From: Bradyrhizobium sp. BR13661
GTDB taxonomy: Bacteria > Pseudomonadota > Alphaproteobacteria > Rhizobiales > Xanthobacteraceae
Assembly: GCF_029892425.1 (NCBI RefSeq)
Contig: NZ_JARXWB010000017.1
Coordinates: 1-64,000 of the forward strand
Direction of reading: 5' to 3'
Length of the DNA: 64,000 nt
The notes under the pieces were generated by a model. The model was not told where the DNA came from. It did not search any database and was given only the letters and a program-made list of their open reading frames with translations. Positions 1 to 7,740 of this stretch are shown here, piece after piece; positions within the stretch are counted from its first letter, which is position 1, and every line of letters begins with the position of its first letter. Made by a program: the position numbers and the translations under genes.

Positions 1-202
1 TGACTGCATAGGCTGCTCCTCCGAATCGTGGGAGCCTCAAACGGCGCCCACTCCTTGGCACTCTCGTGCCCGTGGAGGAGCCGTCCACAGCATCAATACC
101 AGATTAGAAAATCGCGTCGTCCCAACCTGGTAGGCAGGCAGCGAGGCAACATCACTATTAGTGATTATCGGAGAGGCGGCGCCACAATCTTCAACATTGA
201 AC

Positions 203-1936
203 TCATCTGAGAAAGAAGAAATCATCTTTCGCGGAAAGGGAACCGTATGCAAATGGCTGCTGTTGCTTACGTGTTACCTCGACTACATCTTCTCTAACGA
301 AGTCAAACAGTCTTCTCACCTCTATCGCAGGCTTCTGCTCTATTCTCTTAACCAACGCCTCTGCGAATGGGCTGTTAACGCCATCGCCATCAAGAGCAAA
401 TTCGCCATGTTTCGCGGAATAGACGACCAGTGTTCCGGGTTCTGGTTCTACACGACCGAGCCCCTTCCCAATGCCAGCGGAACCAATCCCGTCAATGCCT
501 CTGGAGCTTGACGCTACACCCACCTGCTTTGCATATGGATTATTACGACACGCATCGAGAATAACCAATCGCAGTTTGTTGCTGGGTTCAACAGCATTCA
601 GCAGATATTCCATATTGACCATTTGATTTGAGATGCTTTTCTCGTCTGTCATTTGGCCGTCTATTGGAACCATATAGTTGACGCCATTGACCTCCATTCC
701 GTGCCCTGCAAAATAGATGGCCGCCCAGTCAGCCATTTTAGCAGTGTTTTCGAACTGCTTAAGAGCAGCCATCATCTCTGCCCGAGATAGATTGAGCTTG
801 ATTACCACTTCGTCAAAACCAACGCTACGCAGCGTTCGTGCGAATAGTTCTGCGTCACGTGCTGGGTTATCGAGTGCTGGCACATTTCTGTATTTGCTGT
901 TGCCGATAACGAGCGCCACACGCTTCCCAGCAGAAGGTAAGCCAGCAGGTGGCGTCACAACCTCATTTGATGTTGCTGCAGCGGCAGACAAATTGCGCGA
1001 ATCATCTCGTTGTTTTTTGTCCAAAGCTAACTGTAGATTTTCCTGAGCAACTGCGTAATTGGGGTTCTGCCGAACAGCCTCTCGGTAATCAGCTGTCGCT
1101 CTGTCAAGATCGCCCTTCAAGTTCCAGAACGTGCCGCGAAGATTATATAAAGCTGTAAGTCCTGGATTTAACCGTATTGCCTCGTCCAAATCAGAGATCG
1201 CTTTGTCGTAGTCGCCCTTGTAGCTCCAAGCCACACCACGATTGGCGTAACTAATCGCATTCCTCGGATTCAGCTGTACCGATTGGCTCAAATCAGCAAT
1301 CGCCTTGTCGTAGTCGCCCTTGCGCCTCAAAGCCAGACCGCGATTGCTGTAGGCGACCCCATTCTTCGGGTCCAACCGAATCGCTTCGCTCGAATCAGCG
1401 ACGGCCTTGTCGTAGTCAGCCTTGCCTAACCAAGCCGTGCTGCGATCACTGTAAGTCATCGTATTCTTTGGATCCAAACGGATCGACTCGGAGTAATCAG
1501 CGATCGCTTTGTCCTCGTCACCCTTGTAGTGCCAAACCGTGCCACGATTGCGGTAAGCGACCGCATCAGTTGGGTTCAACCGAATTGACGCGCTCATATC
1601 GGGGATCGCTCTGTCGTAGGCGCCCTTCATCGCCCAAGCGCGACCGCGATTGCTGTAAGAAGAGGCCAGATTGGGATTCAACCTCAGCGCCTGGTCGAAG
1701 TCAGCGATAGCTTTGTCGTAGTCGCCCTTGGTGCTCCAGGCCGAGCCACGATTGTGATAGGCAATCCATACGTTTTGACTGTTCGGCTTTTGTTTGATGG
1801 CTGTACTACAACCAGCGATCACATCGTCGACATTGCCTCGGTTACAAAGGTCGACAGCTGATTGTGCAGTAGCCGGACAAGTCCGCATCATGAAACCAGC
1901 AACAACCGCAAAAGAAATAAGAAGCAATTTTCTCAT
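203..1936 (-). CDS. Secreted TPR-repeat protein with C-terminal caspase-like (peptidase C14) domain
   Basis: About 577 residues. The ATG at 1936 is chosen because it begins a clean signal peptide (MRKLLLISFAVV, cleavage near ATAQS) and has a G-rich stretch just upstream; an in-frame longer start at 2062 would bury the signal. Residues ~35-310 are seven or eight TPR units with the GDYDKAIADxxxAIRLNP pattern. The C-terminal ~240 residues form a caspase fold: GKRVALVIGNSKY start, candidate catalytic His in YFAGHGME and Cys in ILDACRNNPY. Bacterial caspase homologues of this kind (often called metacaspase or orthocaspase) act in the envelope or cytoplasm on unknown substrates. The DNA is visibly more AT-rich than the dnaA end. 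Domain calls are firm; substrate and role are not known. Confidence 0.9.
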   Translation of the reverse strand: MRKLLLISFAVVAGFMMRTCPATAQSAVDLCNRGNVDDVIAGCSTAIKQKPNSQNVWIAYHNRGSAWSTKGDYDKAIADFDQALRLNPNLASSYSNRGRAWAMKGAYDRAIPDMSASIRLNPTDAVAYRNRGTVWHYKGDEDKAIADYSESIRLDPKNTMTYSDRSTAWLGKADYDKAVADSSEAIRLDPKNGVAYSNRGLALRRKGDYDKAIADLSQSVQLNPRNAISYANRGVAWSYKGDYDKAISDLDEAIRLNPGLTALYNLRGTFWNLKGDLDRATADYREAVRQNPNYAVAQENLQLALDKKQRDDSRNLSAAAATSNEVVTPPAGLPSAGKRVALVIGNSKYRNVPALDNPARDAELFARTLRSVGFDEVVIKLNLSRAEMMAALKQFENTAKMADWAAIYFAGHGMEVNGVNYMVPIDGQMTDEKSISNQMVNMEYLLNAVEPSNKLRLVILDACRNNPYAKQVGVASSSRGIDGIGSAGIGKGLGRVEPEPGTLVVYSAKHGEFALDGDGVNSPFAEALVKRIEQKPAIEVRRLFDFVREDVVEVTRKQQQPFAYGSLSAKDDFFFLR

Positions 1937-2136
1937 AAGGCCCCCAAAACGATTTCTAACCTCATTAATCATGGTCACGCAGAGGCTGATCAAGACATTT
2001 TTCGACGGCATCCGAGGACTGTCCGGCATCGCCGCCCGCACCGGGGCGCTATACGGCCACATGTCCGAGTTGGGTCTTGGCCGTGTAAAAACGGCTTTGC
2101 AGGGCCGTCAGCCTTGAAGCCAAAACTGGGCCGACT

Positions 2137-2400
2137 TCAGGCCGCGATCGCGGCGATGAGCGGCTTGATCCCGAGGATATTCATTGCTCGGGTCAGATTA
2201 TAGGCCAGAACCGAGAGGGCTATCTCAGCGGCTACTTTTGGGAGAGTTTTGGTCAGGAAGTGCGTCGCTCCCATGCGTGCCTTCATCGCTCCGAGCGGAT
2301 GCTCGACGGTCTCGCGACGAAGGCGCATCGCGGAAGAGCCAAAGCCGAAAACCCGGCCGGGTTGATTCAAGTCATGGTCGCATGAGGCTTCCGGATCCAA
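2137..2400 (-). pseudogene. IS1182-type transposase remnant (C-terminus only)
   Basis: The last ~60 codons (up to about 2335) match the C-terminal end of IS1182-family DDE transposases: RRETVEHPLGAMK, GATHFLTKTLPKVAAE, LAYNLTRAMNILGI. The catalytic core that should precede them is missing; upstream of RRETVEHP the reading frame holds unrelated sequence and runs into the region just before the metal ATPase gene. This is therefore a deletion scar, not a working element. Sequence from about 2040 to 2130 (TTGGCCGTGTAAAAACGGC and following) may be the former right end, but I could not pair it with a second terminal repeat. Confidence 0.75.
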
Positions 2401-2481
2401 TTGTTATTGTACCGCAATTGGTTGCTCGAACGGCGAAGCCGGTTTCGGATCAGGTTCATTCGCAAGATGTGGAACAGAGCT

Positions 2482-4779
2482 ATGTTGTTGGAGCGAGTGC
2501 TTCGATGGACGCTGGTGGCAATCGCGATTGCAGGATTAATAGCGGGCATTCTTACGCGAGCGGCTGGCCGGCCTGATGTGGCCGATGTTGCGTGGGAGCT
2601 TGGAACGGCTCCCGTCATCGGAGGGCTGGCGATCTCGATGATCCGAGATCTCCTAAGCGGCCGCCTCGGGGTGGATGCGATTGCGCTGCTATCGATGAGC
2701 GCTGCGTTGGCGCTGGGACAACCACTTGCTGGCGTCGTGGTAGCGCTGATGTATTCCGGCGGCAATGTTCTGGAGGATATCGCCATCGCGCGGGCAGAGC
2801 GCGACCTCCGCTCACTAGTGGATCGTGCGCCCCGGCGGGCCCATCGCAAGACCGGCGAGCGGATCGAGGAGGTTCCGGTCGAAGCAGTCGCAGTCGGCGA
2901 CATTCTGCTGGTGCGAGCCGGAGAGATCGTGCCGGCGGATGGTATCGTCCGCACGGCCTTGGCGACCATCGACGAGTCCGCCGTCACCGGCGAGCCTATC
3001 CCGGTCGAGAAGACACGCGGCACGGCTGTTCTTTCGGGCTCGTTGAATGCCGGCGAGACCTTCGAATTGGCGGTGACCGCGCCGGCCGGCGAGAGCACCT
3101 ACGCGGGGATCGTGCGCATGGTGACGGCCGCTCAGACGGCGAAAGCTCCATTCGTGCGGATGGCCGACCGTTTTGCGCTGATACTTCTGCCGTTGACACT
3201 TGCCTTGGCCTTCCTGGCTTGGCGAATCTCGAGCGATCTCACGCGCAGTCTTGCTGTGCTCGTTGCGGCGACGCCTTGTCCTCTTATTTTGGCTGCACCT
3301 GTGGCCTTTATCGCGGGCGTGGCGCGAGCGGCCCGACGCGGTATCCTCGCCAAAGGTGGAGGTGCACTAGAAGGGCTGGCTCGCGCGCACACGGTGCTGT
3401 TTGACAAGACCGGTACCCTAACCGTCGGGGGCGCACGGTTGCTTTCTGTCGAGGTCGCCCCCGGCGAGGATCCGGACGAAGTACTGCGGCTTGGGGCATC
3501 GCTTGAGCAGGCCTCGCACCACGTGCTGGCAAAGACCGTGGTCGCTGCGGCCGTCGATCGCGGTCTCAAGCTAGGCGCGCCCGAGCAAGTCAAGGAGATT
3601 ATGGGTACCGGGCTGAGTGGCTCGATAAGCGGTCGCCGCATAACCGCGGGCTCCAGAGACATGGTTCTCTCAAGCGTCGAGCCTTCGCCTTGGGAGCAGC
3701 GTGCGATACGGCGCGCCTCATGGCGTTCAGCGCTGATCGTCTTCATCGCTGTGGGCGGCCGTCCAATCGGTGCGCTGCTGCTGGCCGACGAGTTGCGGCC
3801 CGACACTCCGCGGGCGATCCGGATGCTGCGCGATGCGGGCATCGCGCGAATGGTGATGGTCACCGGCGATCGTGCAGCCGCAGCGCAGGCCATTGGTGCA
3901 GCGCTTGATTTGGACGCAGTGCTGGCCGACCGTGTCCCTTCGGACAAGGTCGAGGCGGTGCGCAGCGAGCAGCGGTTGCATCCGACCATCATGGTCGGCG
4001 ATGGCATCAATGATGCCCCGGCGCTGGCCGTCGCCGACATCGGGGTTGCGCTCGGCGCCCGCGGTGCGAGCGCTTCATCCGAGGCGGCCGACGTCGTGAT
4101 ACTGGCCGATCGGCTCGATCGCGTTGGCGAAGCGATAATCATCGCGCAGCGTGCACGAGGCATCGCCCTGCAAAGCATTGTTGTCGGCATGGGTCTATCC
4201 TTGGTGGCAATGGTAGCTGCCACCGTTGGCTGGCTAGATCCGGTGCCAGCAGCTATCGTTCAAGAGGTAATCGACGTTGCCGTCATTTTGAATGCACTAC
4301 GGGCACTCACCCCTGGGTTCACCGGGGGCGGCGCGCGCATCAGCGCGGAGCAGGGGCTGGCACTGCATCACGATCATCTGACCTTGTTCAAGGACCTCGA
4401 CCGCTTGCAAAAGATCGTCGATGCGTTGGACGATGCGACGCCCGAATCCGCCTCAACGCTGATTGCCGAAGCTCAGCGCCTTGTTCAGAATAGCGTGGTC
4501 AGGCACGAGCGCGAGGATGAGGACAGCGTCTATCCGAAGCTTGCCGAGGTGCTGCGCGAACGCCACGGCCTCTCCGCCATGAGCCGTGCCCATCGGGAGA
4601 TCCTGCATCTTGCTCGCCTGCTCGATCGGATCGTCGACGATCTGCCGTCGGAGAAGGTCGATCGGTATCTTGTCCGGGACGCCCAGCGAGTGATCGAGGC
4701 GATCGAAACGCTGGTACGCATGCATACGGCCCAGGAAGAGGATATCTACGAAGCCGTGGCGGCCCAAGCGGCGGCCTAG
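2482..4779 (+). CDS. nia: P1B-5-type heavy-metal ATPase with C-terminal hemerythrin domain (Nia-like Ni/Fe exporter)
   Basis: About 765 residues. The protein has no N-terminal CxxC metal-binding domain. It carries the P-type ATPase motifs TGEP, DKTGT (phosphorylated Asp near residue 308), MVTGD and GDGINDAPAL. The transmembrane metal motif is TPCP (near residue 264), not CPC or SPC, which defines the P1B-5 subgroup. Residues ~629-760 form a hemerythrin-like four-helix domain with conserved histidines (LHHDH, RHERED, HREILH, MHTAQEED) that can bind a di-iron centre. This architecture is that of Sinorhizobium meliloti Nia, a nickel/iron exporter expressed in nodules. I chose the ATG at 2482 because family members begin close to the LERxLRW stretch; ATG 2467 or TTG 2401 are in frame. 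It starts directly beside an IS scar. Confidence 0.9.
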   Translation: MLLERVLRWTLVAIAIAGLIAGILTRAAGRPDVADVAWELGTAPVIGGLAISMIRDLLSGRLGVDAIALLSMSAALALGQPLAGVVVALMYSGGNVLEDIAIARAERDLRSLVDRAPRRAHRKTGERIEEVPVEAVAVGDILLVRAGEIVPADGIVRTALATIDESAVTGEPIPVEKTRGTAVLSGSLNAGETFELAVTAPAGESTYAGIVRMVTAAQTAKAPFVRMADRFALILLPLTLALAFLAWRISSDLTRSLAVLVAATPCPLILAAPVAFIAGVARAARRGILAKGGGALEGLARAHTVLFDKTGTLTVGGARLLSVEVAPGEDPDEVLRLGASLEQASHHVLAKTVVAAAVDRGLKLGAPEQVKEIMGTGLSGSISGRRITAGSRDMVLSSVEPSPWEQRAIRRASWRSALIVFIAVGGRPIGALLLADELRPDTPRAIRMLRDAGIARMVMVTGDRAAAAQAIGAALDLDAVLADRVPSDKVEAVRSEQRLHPTIMVGDGINDAPALAVADIGVALGARGASASSEAADVVILADRLDRVGEAIIIAQRARGIALQSIVVGMGLSLVAMVAATVGWLDPVPAAIVQEVIDVAVILNALRALTPGFTGGGARISAEQGLALHHDHLTLFKDLDRLQKIVDALDDATPESASTLIAEAQRLVQNSVVRHEREDEDSVYPKLAEVLRERHGLSAMSRAHREILHLARLLDRIVDDLPSEKVDRYLVRDAQRVIEAIETLVRMHTAQEEDIYEAVAAQAAA

Positions 4780-4846
4780 TTGATTCGGCGCTATGGCCCC
4801 GTGGCATGAGGCGAAACGCGAGTCGAATGCGCAAGCGAGAATTCGC

Positions 4847-5224
4847 CTAGTCGTTGCATGGTCCGTAGTAGTGCTTCACCAACCGGTAGCGCGCGCCGGA
4901 TGCGATGAACTCCTGATGCAGGCAATTGTCACCGCGACGAAAACTCTGCTCGCCATCGCAGCGAAAATTTTCAAAATGGAGCCTTACCGTCCGCGCATGA
5001 TCGAGGTAGGTTGCAAAGTAGTGTGCGGCTTGGGCGTGCCCGTGGCAGCTGTGGAGAACGGCCTTTCGAACGTCGGGTGGTAGCCGGTCAATATGATCGG
5101 GGTTCCAGGGCCCGTCGTGCGAAACGGCACTTCCGAGAGCCTTTGCCGTGCCTTGGAAGCAGGTCATTGGCAGCAAAAGGCCGGTCATGAGGAGCAAGAG
5201 GTCGTTCAATTTCCGTTTGCGCAT
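4847..5224 (-). CDS. Small secreted protein of unknown function, paralogue of the gene at 15504-16019
   Basis: 125 residues with a hydrophobic N-terminus (LLLLMTGLLLPMTCF) after a basic RKRK start, so a signal peptide is likely. The mature part carries WNPDHIDRLPPDVRK, a Cys, HF-NF-C, and CLHQEF. The same order of residues (WNPxHxxxLPPxxR, Cys, HFDDFQC, CLHEV) is seen in the protein at 15504-16019, so the two are diverged paralogues. Four spaced cysteines in a secreted protein suggest disulfides. I do not recognise a named family. It lies between the metal ATPase and a porin gene, convergent with the ATPase. Confidence 0.75.
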   Translation of the reverse strand: MRKRKLNDLLLLMTGLLLPMTCFQGTAKALGSAVSHDGPWNPDHIDRLPPDVRKAVLHSCHGHAQAAHYFATYLDHARTVRLHFENFRCDGEQSFRRGDNCLHQEFIASGARYRLVKHYYGPCND

Positions 5225-5296
5225 CGCAGTACAGCAAGGACGTCCGTTTGATGGACCGATCCTAGCGGAAAATCGGGGCGTCGGGAAAAAGAAGCA

Positions 5297-7339
5297 TCAG
5301 AATTGCGTGTGCAGCCGCGTGGCGACGATCGAGACCGGTCCGCGATCGCGGTTGTAGGCGGGATTGTCGATGAACTGATAATCGAAGGTGAGCATCCAGG
5401 TCGCGATTGGAAGCGTGTAGTATATTTCCATGATCTTCTCTGCGCCCGGATGCGGAAGCTGACCGTCGCCGATCAACGCGCTGTAACCACCCGCCGCAAA
5501 ATAAGCCTGGTGCGCTACGGAGATCATGTTGCGAATGCTTGCTATACCGAGCGTGTCGTTCGGCCTGTTCCAAAATTTTCCCGAGATTGAGGCGCCGCCT
5601 GCGAGCGTCGCATCTGCATCGGTAAATGCGTAGGCTTCCAGCCTGCCAGGCGTGTAACCGGCTCGTGCAAACAGGCCCACGCCTGGGATGATCTGCTGCT
5701 CGATGTTGCCGGCAATTCCGAGCTTGCTCGTGTACGTACGCACGAGCGAGAGATCCGGCGCGGCGCCGCTCAGGTTGGCGAGATCGACGGCATCCTGGAA
5801 ATTGCCCATTCGCGCGCGCGTCAGATAGCCGGTCACGGCGATCTTGCCGGGCTGGTCCATGACCTCGTAGCGACGCTCTACCTCTCCGACCATCTGGAAT
5901 TGGCCGAAGGCCGGATCGAGATTTGTGCTGTTCGGCACCACAGGGCCATCGAACACGCCAGCGCGGAAAGTCCAGGGCCCGGTGTACCATTCAGCCGCGA
6001 CGCCATAGGTAAAGGCCCAAGCATCCGCGGCGTAGTCGAATGCGCCGGTGTTGACCAGCGTCCAGTTGAGGAAGTCGCCGCGCGGGTCGTGCGCGTATTT
6101 GTTGGAATCGAATATGTCGACGACGCTGAACTTGCCGACGGTGAGCACGAGCCGATCGCTGGTCTGAGAGCCCGCGAACTGCATGGGCCCGGACTCAACT
6201 TTCTGCACGTCGCCGCCGAGATCGATGGTTTGCCGCAGAAACGCGCGCGGGATCCTCGCGTAGGGGTACGTAGATCCGACCTTGTAGGCCTCAGCGCTCG
6301 GGAAGCCGGCGAGCCCGAACGTCCCATTGAGGCCGAAGCCCTGGTCGATTTCCGGATTGATCCAGATCTCACCCCCGTCCCAGGGGCGAAAGCCGACGAA
6401 GAGGTCTGCATCGAAGGTCTCCCGCACCTGATCGGGTGAGAGGCTGTTCTGGCCCGCATAGGGCGCGCGGAACGGCAACGCATATTGCGTGACGATCGTT
6501 GTCTGGCCATGTACGGCAAAATTGTTCGTCTCCGCGGGCGCAATGCCTTCTACGGCAACATCAGTGTGCGCGGGATCGGGCCCGAGTTGATAGTTGAGCC
6601 CGACCTGGAGGCGTTGGACCGAAAGGTTGGAGTTGAGTTGCTCCGCCGAGGCCGCGAGGCTCTTGCGATGATCACCAAACTCCGAAGCCAGGAATTCGGC
6701 TTTGGCGGTCCAGTGCGGTGCGACCGGCATCTCCGCTCCGATACCGGCAACCCAGCCGAGGCGCCATGTCAAGGCCGTATCGACGGTGCCGATGGCCGCG
6801 TTGCCGACCAGTGGCGTACCCGCAAGTTGGGTCCGCTCCAGCCTATCATAGGACCAGGCGAATCCGCCGGTCGCATAGAGCAGCCAATGATCGAAGGCAT
6901 AACCCAGCCTGCCGCGCGCCGTCCCCATGCCGAGGACAGTGTCGCGGTAGCTGGCGGTGCCGCCGGAGACGGAGGTGACCGTCTGTCCTCCCGCGATCGT
7001 ATTGGGGGCGGAAAAGTCGGCCTCGAATCCGATCACGAGGCGTGACGGCAACATCAGATTGTAGCCGCCCTGTAGGCCGAACAGATAGCTGCCCGTACCC
7101 TTGAACGCGTCATAGGAGCTGAACAAGCCGGCAGATCCGTTCGCTGCGGACAAACCGTCGGTCGCGCTCCAGGCGGACCGACCACCAGCATATCCGAAAT
7201 GACTACCCAGATAGAATCCGGTCCACTGCGTGAACTCGGGCTTTGGCGCCTTGGTCGAATAGGACTCGGCCGCGCCCGCTGCAACGGGCACGGCAAAGGC
7301 GAGCCCCGCAACTGCGCTTGTCAGGCTTATCCACTTCAT
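5297..7339 (-). CDS. Outer-membrane protein: Omp25/31-type barrel fused to OprB-like carbohydrate porin
   Basis: About 680 residues. The ATG at 7339 gives a good signal peptide (MKWISLTSAVAGLAFAVPVA, cleavage near AGAAES); longer in-frame starts lack this. Residues ~30-260 resemble the small alphaproteobacterial Omp25/Omp31 barrel (WTGFYLGSHFGYAGG start, GLQGGYNLM, LYATGGFAW, WTAKAEFL, VGLNYQLG end). Residues ~280-680 resemble an OprB-type porin (HGQTTIVTQYALPFRAPY, WDGGEIWINPEIDQGFGL, ILDF-like DIFDSNKYAHDPRGDFLNW, ending in aromatic Phe). The double-barrel arrangement is common in Bradyrhizobium porins. Substrate is not visible from sequence; proximity to metal transporters is suggestive only. 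Confidence 0.88.
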   Translation of the reverse strand: MKWISLTSAVAGLAFAVPVAAGAAESYSTKAPKPEFTQWTGFYLGSHFGYAGGRSAWSATDGLSAANGSAGLFSSYDAFKGTGSYLFGLQGGYNLMLPSRLVIGFEADFSAPNTIAGGQTVTSVSGGTASYRDTVLGMGTARGRLGYAFDHWLLYATGGFAWSYDRLERTQLAGTPLVGNAAIGTVDTALTWRLGWVAGIGAEMPVAPHWTAKAEFLASEFGDHRKSLAASAEQLNSNLSVQRLQVGLNYQLGPDPAHTDVAVEGIAPAETNNFAVHGQTTIVTQYALPFRAPYAGQNSLSPDQVRETFDADLFVGFRPWDGGEIWINPEIDQGFGLNGTFGLAGFPSAEAYKVGSTYPYARIPRAFLRQTIDLGGDVQKVESGPMQFAGSQTSDRLVLTVGKFSVVDIFDSNKYAHDPRGDFLNWTLVNTGAFDYAADAWAFTYGVAAEWYTGPWTFRAGVFDGPVVPNSTNLDPAFGQFQMVGEVERRYEVMDQPGKIAVTGYLTRARMGNFQDAVDLANLSGAAPDLSLVRTYTSKLGIAGNIEQQIIPGVGLFARAGYTPGRLEAYAFTDADATLAGGASISGKFWNRPNDTLGIASIRNMISVAHQAYFAAGGYSALIGDGQLPHPGAEKIMEIYYTLPIATWMLTFDYQFIDNPAYNRDRGPVSIVATRLHTQF

Positions 7340-7515
7340 CTCGTTCAACCGGCCCATCCAAAGTCGTACTTTAACCAGCGGAGAAACGGCTCTCCTTCTT
7401 GCATGCGCGTGTGACAAAGTACCAACAAACGGCTCATCGTAAACAGTGGAACGTGGCTTTAAGGTCATGGGTTAGGCCCAAAAGCTGGAACAGGAGCTTA
7501 CCAAGTCCATCGACG

Positions 7516-7740
7516 TTAGCGGCCTCTCGGACTTATCAAATGCCAAGCGATCCTCCAGATATCACCGCTTAGGCGATAGGCGCGTTTTGCGCAGGCCTGG
7601 TCGATCAGCCCGGCGAGATACAGATGTCGAGAAGCAAGCAGTATGCCGCGAGCGAGGCGGATCACTAAGCTCGCGGCGTAGCGTCTGGCACGATCTCCGA
7701 TACGCTCCCAAGTGTTGCTGGTCGGCACGATTACAGCCAT
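7516..7740 (-). CDS. Small basic hydrophobic protein overlapping the end of mgtA
   Basis: 74 residues starting at the ATG at 7740, which overlaps the last ten bases of mgtA (stop TAA at 7731-7733), an arrangement typical of translational coupling. The sequence has Arg-rich amphipathic stretches alternating with short hydrophobic ones (LVIRLARGILLASRHLYLAGLID). No domain is recognised. There is no strong Shine-Dalgarno sequence, consistent with coupling but also with a chance ORF. Given the overlap and composition I think it is real, perhaps a membrane-associated partner of the Mg2+ ATPase. Confidence 0.45.
   Translation of the reverse strand: MAVIVPTSNTWERIGDRARRYAASLVIRLARGILLASRHLYLAGLIDQACAKRAYRLSGDIWRIAWHLISPRGR

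Noticed and set aside
1160..1750. Regular DNA repeats of about 100 bases resembling an array
   Set aside because: They are the TPR codons of the gene at 203-1936, not a CRISPR or tandem non-coding repeat; no constant repeat/variable spacer pattern.
3132..4223. 363-codon minus-strand frame opposite the metal ATPase
   Set aside because: Low-complexity Ala/Ser/Arg product, complete overlap with the nia-like gene.
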